Origin: Mycogone perniciosa
Taxonomy: Eukaryota > Ascomycota > Sordariomycetes > Hypocreales > Hypocreaceae
Direction of reading: 5' to 3'
Length of the DNA: 64,000 nucleotides
Assembly: GCA_025331125.1 (NCBI GenBank)
Contig: JAOALB010000001.1
Location: 1,240,001 to 1,304,000 of the forward strand
Position 1 is the stretch's first letter. Every line of letters begins with the position of its first letter. The notes under the pieces are model-generated. The model worked only from the letters and a program-made list of their open reading frames with translations. It had not been told where the DNA came from and made no database searches. A program made the position numbers and the translations under genes. Positions 55,838 through 64,000 of this stretch are shown here, piece by piece.

Positions 55838-58168
55838 TTTAGAATATTTCAGACGAGATGAAATTTTCGGATTTTGGTCTCAGTGCTCAAAGTGCATGAA
55901 ACGGATTGTGTAGGAAAGAAGTCGATGGGTGATGGAAGTCGAGCGATATAAATGTCGTGACATCACCCCCAAAGCTCTCATAATACGCGTGTTAATCCCC
56001 ACATGTCTGACATATCTGGGCACTATTGACTGGTCACCCAAATCTTCTATCATACTCGACAATGCGGAGAAGAGGGGCGCCCTGGGCTGAGTTGCCGACC
56101 ATCGGCAAGGCAAGGCGGAATCATGAGCGACCTCGTGCATTGCCTCAGTTCACCAGCTTCTCAATCCTCCAACGCTCTGATATACACTATTATATATTCG
56201 TGAAGGCAGGTCTGAAAGCCAGATCTTTGCGATCAGATCCAACGTGTGGCGGCCCGTATCCAATGAAATACGATGAGGTGCTACTTCGTACATTACATTA
56301 CTACTTTGCGACTATGCGCCACGCCCCAAGCAAAACGGCATCCTGAACATGTGTCAAGACATGAGCCCTGTACCTGATGCTCGTTTATAAGCAAAAGTAT
56401 GATGATGCCACAGGCTTCAGGTTGCCGAATCACCTCACCGGAGCAGCGTTGATTTGATCATGAGGCATCGCTGCCAATATCTCCAGCATCAGATTACAGC
56501 TCGGCTCGAAACGCCAGTCCTTGGTCGCAGGTATAGCTCCGAGGAGCAGTCATAAGAAAAAAAATCCTATCCTCATTACTGAACAGTCTTCTCATCTGGT
56601 TGTATGCCTGCATGCAGCTACGCTACATGGTAGCAATGCTCTGCAACTTGATGACCATGAGTTACAGAAGGCTCTTTTCATGGTTCTATCTGCATTTTGA
56701 CAGTTTGAACAACGCTACAGCGAATTGCTCGAGGTCGCCGTGGGCCTCTCCATAGCAACAGACAATCCGCATCACCTAGTTGCTAATACTCGTGCCTTCG
56801 TCCCTCTTTACCATACCGTCAAGCTGAGGCCAATGCGTCTAACAAGGGGCGCCGGTATCGCCCCAGGCATCGAGATATTGTCTGGGACGCACGTGAAAGC
56901 TATTCTCGACCTCGCAGTCCAGGCATACAAACACCAGGGTAGCCAAGTAGCGAAGTCATGATCCGCATCGCACGGCGGCCTATCGTTGTCTACCTTGAAA
57001 CGGACAATGAGACGCGTCACAATTGAATCCTTGGACGATTCGAGGGAATCAGCTGGTCCAGCAATCTTGAGCGTGCACATCGCTTCCTCGTGGACGCCTT
57101 GTAGCTTCTGGCTCTCTCAGGTGAGAAAATCGACGTATAACGACATATAAAATCTGGCAACTGTGAGCTTTTTGTCATCTAATTGCAATGGTAAGCGATG
57201 ATCGATGATTTTGCAGGAGGCTTTGACGATGGCCGGCTATTCTGAGCCGCAACTCATTTTCATGACAGCCACCACGCTACTTCGTAGATCTGACCAATTG
57301 GTGCATTTTTCTCCCAGTGTGTCTTTTCTCTGACTTTTTCTTTGTCTCTTTTTCTCTTTTGGTTGTACATACGCGTGTTTCATTGCTAATTCCGGTTGTT
57401 AAGCAAGTGGAAGTAATAGAAATATCTGGTCGTGTTGCTCATTCATCGTTTGCGTATGTTGTCCAAATCGGTAAATGAAGGCTGGTTACAAGCTAGACGG
57501 CATTTCGAGTGTGTTTTCCAGAAAATCTTATCATGTTATCTCTTTGGCATAGAATTCCCGATCGATATCGAGGGACAAGAGTCAGCTTGAAATTCGACAT
57601 CATGAATCAGCTACAAAACAATGCGCTCCAATCAACTGCTCTGGAAATTGGGTTCATGAAATGTGGAGATTGCCCTGGCAACCTGGACCAGAGAAGAAGT
57701 GCCGGAGCTAGATATGGATGAGTGTATCCCTGCAAGTGCCGATTTGGCTCTCTCTTTCAAGCTTGCTGCAACGTTTTCGTCTATGAATACGGAGTACTGA
57801 TTATTTCAACCCATCTTGGAGTGGGTACTTCCAGAGATATTGAGCCTCGGGTGGGGTTTTGTGATCATAATACAAGTCATCCCTCGCCTCTCCTCAGGTC
57901 AACTTGAGCCCTGGCCATCGAGTAGCATCCACGAAAGAGTTCATGATGCCGTTTGCGGTCCTGCAAGCTAAAACTAGCCTTGTACTAGCTGCAGTGCAGA
58001 TCAGATAGCTCGGTGAGTGTGTAAGAGATGAATAATACCAACGTAATAAGCAGCATCAACCAGCCAGCTTTTCTCATCGCTCACAAGCTGGAATGGTTTT
58101 TGCATCCACGTTTCTGGTATTTTATGTAGCAACAGCCTCGAATCGCATTGAGTCTCCAACCAGTCGCC
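55838..58168. other. Long intergenic region with one decayed frame
   Basis: 2.3 kb. No intact gene. See the separate entry for 56580-56960. AATACGGAGTACTGA at 57788-57802. Confidence 0.45.
56580..56960 (+). pseudogene. Possible decayed gene fragment, family not recognised
   Basis: One frame reads EQSSHLVVCLHAATLHGSNA and LQLDDHELQKALFMVLSAF, then TGA, then QFEQRYSELLEVAVGLSIAT in the same frame to a stop at 56959. The helical, Leu-rich style recalls the C-terminal regions of fungal transcription factors, but no motif proves it. There is no start or upstream zinc cluster. Confidence 0.28.
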
Positions 58169-59567
58169 ATGAACTGCAACGCCCTCCAAGAAGGTGTCAC
58201 GGGCGCACGTTATGTGATTAAGCGGCCCAAAGCCTTGCAATGGTTCCACAATGGCCGACTCGTCAAAGAGAGCGACGAGGAGCGACAGGCAGGTCGTTTT
58301 GAGCTGTTCCTCGACTTACTCTGTAAGTATTTTCGTTTGAGACCTGTTGCCAAATGTCTGCCTGTGGAATCTAACCAGAGACCTCGATAACACAGACGTC
58401 GCCATTGTGGCCAACTTCAGTGACGATCTTGCCGAGCATCCTGATGGACGGCATGTCGCCAAGTACATACTCATATTCACGCCGGCGTGGCACATATGGG
58501 CCGATCTCCGCGAAATCATGAACTCCTATTACACCGACGACATCATCCAGCGCCTCGTTATCTTGTGGGTTATGGCACTCTTGGTGCTGTACGCAAACAA
58601 TGCTCGTCTCGTGGACGAGGACATCTCCGCTCTTCGCACAGCAGCCGGTGCGTACATAGCTGCTAGATTCACCACCATGTGTGTATTCCTAATATGCTCC
58701 TTTGCGAGCTACCAACATCGTATGCAGGCCCGCATCATGGCGGGTTTCATGTTTATCGGCCTCTTTATCGCCATCCCGTTGTTCTTCGAGGAGGTCAGCA
58801 TACACGCCAAGATTGCTGTCGTCGCCGTCATGATCGTCTATCAAGAATTCACGTGGTCCATCACACTGAGCCCATGGCTCAAGCGCAAGCTCAAGCTCAC
58901 ATACAGCACAGCCGTTGACATTGCCCATGAAATCGACCGCATGGCTGCTTTCTTCATCATCATCCTGGGCGAGTTCGTCTACAGCGTCATCGTCGGTGAC
59001 CCTGCTGGGATTGGATTGACACAGGGCTACGCAAAGGCTGCATTTACGCTCATCATTGCGTTTTGTCTAAACTGGATCTACGTCAGTGGTGATGGCAGCT
59101 TGGAAGCCACGCATCCGATCCGACGTTCTGCGTGGACGGCCTTCGGTTTCTTCCTGCTTCACCTGCCACTGTCTGCATCGTTTCTGATAGGCGGGCACAT
59201 TGCTGCCATCAGCACGCGGCTCGACGAATTTGAAGAAGGGCAACGGTGGCTCTTGGGCGGAGGTCTCGGTCTCGGCATGTTCTGCCTGTGGATTTATGGC
59301 ATGCTCTATCATACCCACGATGAGGATTCCTTGATCTTGTCAAAGGCTCCTCGAATTGGCATGCGCCTCGTCATCGCTGTCATCCTCGTTGCACTGCCGG
59401 CAACCCATGATCACCTATCCACTACCAATTTTATGGCTGTAGTCATGTCTCTTTTTGCGTTCCTCGTTATTTGGGAGACTATTGGTGGGTTGCTCAAGGG
59501 TACCAGCATTTTCGAACCCTGGGACAACAGACATGTGCCTCTAGAGGACACCGAGACTAGCTCATGA
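58169..59567 (+). CDS. Low-temperature-requirement A (LtrA) family membrane protein
   Basis: Exons 58169-58322 and 58396-59567, with a 73 nt GTAAGT...ACAG intron, give 441 aa. The first 50 residues are soluble and end in FELFLDLLYVAIVANFSDDL, the LtrA signature that starts the first helix. Ten or more helices follow, for example LVILWVMALLVLYANNA, AGFMFIGLFIAIPLFFEEVS, AAFFIIILGEFVYSVIVGD, AFTLIIAFCLNWIYVSGDGS and WLLGGGLGLGMFCLWIYGML. The GEFVYSVIVG motif is the typical GE...V family element. The family is named after a Listeria gene; its function in fungi is unknown. Confidence 0.9.
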
Positions 59568-60193
59568 TGCTCTAAAGGTTTTTGGGAGTTGTTTTCCAAC
59601 ACTAGACTTTGATGAGAACAATTGTGTTCCTAGGTAAATATATCAGAAAGACTCTTTGGCAGGATGCCCTCGTGGGATTCGCTATTTTAGGCATCTCCTT
59701 TAAAAAAGAGAGATAACCTAAAAAATACCTCTGTAACTTAGTTACCAGCACAGCAAAACTTATATCCGGACCATAACTCAAAGTGCTCCGGGAGTTGCAA
59801 GTGTGCGTGAGTACCCGTATATTGCTGTAGTATGATTCCAAGACACAATTAAGCCCTGCAATTCAAGCCTCTCCGGTGGTAGATGAGACAAACATAGATG
59901 TAGAGTATTTAGGCGTCCTAAACTACCCGGTTTATACATTGGAATAGGAATAATGGTTGGAGGAAGAACGGCGTGGACCGTATTGGTAGCAAGTTCAATT
60001 GATAGGGGTTATAGAACAGGGTTACTGGCGCTTGGACGATAAAGTCTTTCAAAATCGCCCTCCCCGACATGACCATGGCATATATTAATCCACTGGTCAG
60101 CTACGGAAAAGGGCTAATAGTTAATTAGGTGACGCGTTGGAACATCCTTGCTGTTACCTATGGTATTGGATCCTTCACCTCCAATGCTCAATT
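59568..60193. other. Intergenic region between convergent genes
   Basis: 3' regions; nothing recognised. Confidence 0.45.
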
Positions 60194-61988
60194 TTAGGTG
60201 ACGGGGAACTTCTTCAACTCCCAGTTCACATCAGCCAAGAACTGTTGCCAATTTGATGGCGTGATACAACCATCGTAAGTTGGCCAGCAACTCGTATTTT
60301 CATCACCGCCCCAAGCGGGCTCCTCAAACATGTCCCCCGAGATTCGTCGTCGCTTTCGTTTGTGCTTATAAACTAGCTCGTCTAGAGTCGATCCTTCGTC
60401 CTGTTTCTCTTCATGTGTAACAGCACCATGTTCTGCTGCTTCTCCCTGCTCACTTTGCATATCTAGAGCAGATCCGCACCGATGCAGGCTAGCTGGCCAT
60501 AAGTCGTAATCAGCTGATGGCCTTGCCTTTTCGTTGACCTTGTCTAGAGGACTCGAGTCATCTTTTGCGGGCCGTGCACTCTTGGATGGGTTACCGCGAG
60601 CGCTCTGTGCTGACTGAGTATCATCTCCGGTATGCGATTGTCCCGACGCGTCTTGTACCATCGGGGTCGATATGCAAGGGATTCTTGCCCTGGCGCTAAA
60701 CGGCGATGTCGTACCCGATGTAGCCAACTCGACATCAGATCCAGGCGTTTGGTCCATCAACGGCATCTTCGCGGCCATGTTCTCGATACAGCACATGTCG
60801 TAATGGTGGCGCAGGGCGTTGCGATCAATAATGGGCGGCAGCCGCGCGACACAGCCGTGGTAGTCGCAAATGATGTCGTAAGGTACGAAGGCGCGGATCT
60901 GTAGTGTATCAGGGTGGATGGAGAACAGCCTGGAGTCGAAAAGTTCATGAAGGTGGCTCAGCAGGAGGATGCCATTTTCTGCGGACCAGGTGCGCTGCCA
61001 GGCCTCCCGCAGACGACGCGGACTAAACTCGACATCATTGCCGCCGAGACCCTCAGGATCTGGGTACAGGTGGTAATGCTGTTGGGGAATGATGTGGCAT
61101 GCTTGCCGACAGCAGGGCTAATACACCACGACCGGCCCTTGCCCGTCACGGCGCACTGGCGAGCCGCGACAAGACAGGACGAGCGGAACCCGGTGATGGT
61201 CTGGCGGGCGAGGTCGGCCGCGATATCCATGTCGGGCGGCGCCACCATGTTAGCGAAATCCTCCTCTTCGTTGGCGGGCAGCTGGCTCGACTCGGGGTTC
61301 TTATTAGGGGACACGGAACCGGATGCGGAGCGCTTGGGGGGTGATTGTGAGCCTCTGCGTGCTACCGCCGTCTTTCGGAGTGGTAAACGAGTGAATCGGG
61401 TATCATGCGAGGGCTTTTTGGGGGGTAGATAGCGGGCATCTCTGCAGCGTATAGGTCGGGGGATATGCTGCGCGCAGCCAGCTTGAACAAAGGTTAGCAG
61501 AGCAAAGTAGAGCGTGTTCCAACTGCTCAAGGCGAACCTTCGAGGTGTGACGCCAGCGGTGCAGTACTAAATAGGCTGCAGGATCGGTGCCGAACGAGGT
61601 GGAAGCGTATGATGGGGTACTCTCCCGGGTCCGTTGACGATGCTCGGGGAGGAACAGTTACCGGCTGGTCAAGATCTCGGCAAGTCACGACGACGGGGGA
61701 GGGAGGGGCAGACACTATCCCGGGAGGCAGATTAACGAAGCCGGCAAACCCAAAGGCAAAACTACCCCAAGGATCTAAGTCCTGGTCACCAGTCTGTCTA
61801 TCACCTTGGAATCTGTCATCTGGTATATCGAAGCATAGACGCATCTCGGCCAGGACGTCGCGGTAGGTAATCATGTCGCAGCCCTCGAGCTGGAACAGGC
61901 CGGCAAAATGGAAGCTGCTGGAAGCGGCCAAGAAATGGACATTCTATCCGTGCACACGCATCGGCGGCGTCACAGATGCGTTCGACAT
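60194..61988 (-). pseudogene. HNH-endonuclease-domain protein, disrupted
   Basis: The start MSNASVTPPMRVHG is followed by in-frame TAG (61944-61946) and then NVHFLAASSSFHFAGLFQLE, a usual N-terminus of the fungal HNH family. Another frame carries SFGTDPAAYLVLHRWRHTSK and VRLEQLEHALLCSAN. The nuclease part begins AARQCAVTGKGRSWCIS and continues, after a frame change near 61105, with CHIIPQQHYHLYP (the HNH metal site), GILLLSHLHELFDSRLFSI and an intact tail to the stop at 60194 (basic patch KHKRKRRR). Introns may explain one frame change, but the TAG and the loss inside GxxxQACH do not fit any GT...AG intron I can see. Such HNH genes are common accessory genes in these fungi. Confidence 0.6.
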
Positions 61989-62720
61989 GGTGGCCAACTG
62001 ACCGACAGCCTGATGGCCGTGATGTTGGCGCAGTTGGCAAAGTTGCGCCAGCCGTTAAAAGTGGGATACACTGAAAGGTTGATTCTTTGCTACCGGAAGA
62101 AGAGCCCGAAGTATAGATGGTTGGCGGGGTAACTGTAGACCATGTAAGTAGAGTACTACGAAGTACTTCGTATACCATAAAGGAAGAAATCATCCTACTA
62201 TATTAGGTCGCCGCATTCGTTGTGAGTCAGGGACCATCAGTAAACACAGAAATAGCGACATATAGTAATCTCCCTTGACTAGAGTCTACGCGTTGACGCT
62301 GCGGAGCTAGGAGTAGTCTCCTAAATTAGGTTATGTGGGTGAAGGAAACAGCAGCTCACATATGCGGATTTATTACTCCGTAGTGTGTCACGACCCAACT
62401 CATGGCCGCCAAGATGGTCATGAGAAAAATATGTGTCTTTATGTATTTACAAAATAGCTATTTTTGCTTATTAGTTAGGAAACAAGATTCTCCAATTGCT
62501 TGATTCCAGAACTATTTTTGTGCTCGTCGCCCATTACTAATTCATCGCTGTTATGTGACAATTTACCTGCCGCGATCTAATCTACCCGTGTGACCGTCTG
62601 CTAATCATGTCAGGGATCTAGAGTGACTCGTTGGCTCAGTCTTTGCTATGGTTGGTTCTACATTGATTGTGACATGGATTTATCCACCTCAATTTTATCT
62701 TCATAATGAATATCACATAA
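61989..62720. other. Intergenic region
   Basis: A TACTACGAAGTACTTCGTA palindrome lies at 62152-62170 and TACTCCGTAGTG at 62374. TGTCACGACCC at 62386 looks like an LTR start. No gene seen. Confidence 0.45.
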
Positions 62721-64000
62721 TCATATGATTGATACTAGGTACTGGCCATCATCTCTAATACCCTCATATTCCAACCAGTTCTCATTCTTAGGGGTGCGGA
62801 GGCCAGTCCAGTCATCCATCCCAAACGCCCCTGCAAAGATGTTCATCAACCCAAATCGCTCAAACTGGCCTTTGCTATTTCCAGTAGCGCCGAGTAAGAG
62901 ACACCATGCATTCCAGTCGGGTTGCTGTTGGACATCAGCCAGAACAGTTAAGCAAAGTAGTTTAAGGTTCGAGACTTGGCAATCAAGTCTGACCCAGAAA
63001 TTCGGGTGTTCTTCCCACCACTTCCCATCGAAGAAAACACGTCCATTACGCTTGAAATCCTCATCAAGTTGTATTGTCGAGAGCCATCCAGTCAGCTTTA
63101 ATACCCCCCCTGCAACATTGCCAGTGGTGTCACCCGTACGGTTATCGATCGTGCAGTCAACAACATCGATTAATGGTCTCATTGTCCGATAAAAGGCTTC
63201 GTCATACAACGCCAACGAAATAGGCCCATCCAAACTAGCCCAAGACCATGACGGTGCACGATACGGCTCGGGTCGTGGACGAAGTCCTTGTTCAGGACAG
63301 GCCCTAAGCCACAGAAGGTCTGTGACCAGATTCTTCCTCCACAGTCCAGCGCAGTATTTGTCATTGAACGCCCGCTCCATGAACTTGGCAATACCAGAAA
63401 GCGCAATGAGCTTGTCGCTTGTGTATGTTAAATTGCACCTCGTGTAACTCCCCAGAATTCCAATCCATAGTTTCTTAAGTTCGTCTCGTGAGAGGGTCTC
63501 TGGGAATTTAGCCACCGAGCTGGAAAATTCAGCAAAGCGGATAGCATCAAATTTGGTCGCTCGTGGGATATAATCCGGCCTCAGGTTCGGGGGTATGCCA
63601 CCAGGGTAAGTCTCACATGCAGCCAATCCTGAACATTCCCAAAATAGCTGCGTACCGTTTAAGTAGAGCACTCTTTGTGCCAGGAGTAGTTCCTGACAGA
63701 CCCATGCCCGCTTCATCAGTGGCATATCATTGAAAGCATAGTACCAGAAGCCATCGTGGTATAAGTGATAGCTGTCGTTTCGACAATCAAGCCACTTTGT
63801 CTGTAAGACACATGGTCTAACCGACCATGGACGCCTATCAAGAAAACAAGGGGACTCGCCGTCCGCCGCGACAGTGGCAGCAACGTTGAGGATTGCATGC
63901 CTGTATACGCCGCTCATGAGAGATGCTTCGCGTAGCCAATCTTCATGCGAGTCTTGGAATATGCACAAAGAGTCTATCCAGAGAAACTGGATTCCAAGGG
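62721..64000 (-). CDS. HET-domain (heterokaryon incompatibility) protein, 5' part outside the window
   Basis: HET-domain proteins trigger cell death when unlike fungal strains fuse. The frame is open from the right edge to the stop at 62721, at least 425 residues, with no intron needed. The HET domain core is LGIQFLWIDSLCIFQDSHED, then WLREASLMSGVYRHAILNVA and RAWVCQELLLAQRVLYL, all hallmark motifs (WIDSLCI, Y..A..ni.A, RgWtlQE-like). The C-terminal part has APSWSWASLDGPI, a typical HET-protein block, and KLTGWLSTIQLDEDF. The N-terminus, with the first HET motif (Y.aLSY.W), lies beyond 64000. These genes are highly variable between strains. Confidence 0.92.
   Translation of the reverse strand, partial: LGIQFLWIDSLCIFQDSHEDWLREASLMSGVYRHAILNVAATVAADGESPCFLDRRPWSVRPCVLQTKWLDCRNDSYHLYHDGFWYYAFNDMPLMKRAWVCQELLLAQRVLYLNGTQLFWECSGLAACETYPGGIPPNLRPDYIPRATKFDAIRFAEFSSSVAKFPETLSRDELKKLWIGILGSYTRCNLTYTSDKLIALSGIAKFMERAFNDKYCAGLWRKNLVTDLLWLRACPEQGLRPRPEPYRAPSWSWASLDGPISLALYDEAFYRTMRPLIDVVDCTIDNRTGDTTGNVAGGVLKLTGWLSTIQLDEDFKRNGRVFFDGKWWEEHPNFWVRLDCQVSNLKLLCLTVLADVQQQPDWNAWCLLLGATGNSKGQFERFGLMNIFAGAFGMDDWTGLRTPKNENWLEYEGIRDDGQYLVSII

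Noticed and set aside
62386..62673. Possible second solo LTR starting TGTCACGACCC and ending TTGTGACA
   Set aside because: The flanking 5-mers (TAGTG and TGGAT) do not match and the inner sequence shows no similarity I can see to the LTR at 23.6 kb.

Overview
The window looks like nuclear DNA of a filamentous ascomycete, most likely of the Eurotiales (Aspergillus/Penicillium group). The reasons are: most protein-coding genes are split by 50-130 nt GT...AG introns; both tRNA genes carry introns; fungal-type families are common (Zn2Cys6 regulator, HET domain, SUR7/PalI, M43 metalloprotease, LtrA, alcohol-oxidase-like GMC enzyme); there is a Fot1/pogo transposon and a solo LTR; AT-rich patches look mutated by RIP; and a short palindrome, GTACGGAGTACTCCGTA, is scattered between genes. 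The species cannot be named from sequence alone. All exon joins are my own reading of splice sites and reading frames.

Layout. 1-9 kb holds core genes: the 5' part of dCMP deaminase at the edge, tRNA-Glu(CTC), ATG7, tRNA-Val(AAC), PMP3 and GPI11/PIG-F. 9-24.5 kb is accessory and repeat-rich: an ankyrin relic, a small secreted Cys-rich peptide gene, a 1.86 kb pogo element with perfect ends and one internal stop, an unresolved membrane-protein gene, a small mitochondrial-type gene, an alcohol-oxidase-like flavoenzyme, RIP-like AT-rich DNA and a 394 bp solo LTR with its 5 bp target duplication.

24.5-38.2 kb returns to housekeeping genes: an ERCC6L2-like SNF2 ATPase, a membrane-anchored methyltransferase, IMP3 divergent from mitoribosomal protein S18, a mitochondrial PPR protein, an aflatoxin-aldehyde-reductase-type AKR with an apparent frameshift, and a DMT-superfamily transporter. 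38.5-49.3 kb has a secreted M43 protease, a SUR7/PalI protein, an F-box protein, a chromatin-like basic protein and a Zn2Cys6 regulator. 49.4-64 kb has a broken metallo-beta-lactamase-fold gene, a secreted SH3-like protein, a secreted histidine phosphatase, an M20 amidohydrolase, an LtrA membrane protein, a broken HNH-nuclease gene and a HET-domain gene running off the right end.

The genes work mostly independently. The clearest functional neighbourhood is IMP3, mS18 and the PPR gene at 29.8-34 kb (cytosolic ribosome assembly, mitochondrial ribosome, mitochondrial RNA). No secondary-metabolite backbone enzyme is present. The least explained items are the Cys-rich peptide at 10.6 kb, the chromatin-like protein at 45.5 kb, the M43 protease with an altered zinc motif, and the dispersed palindrome.
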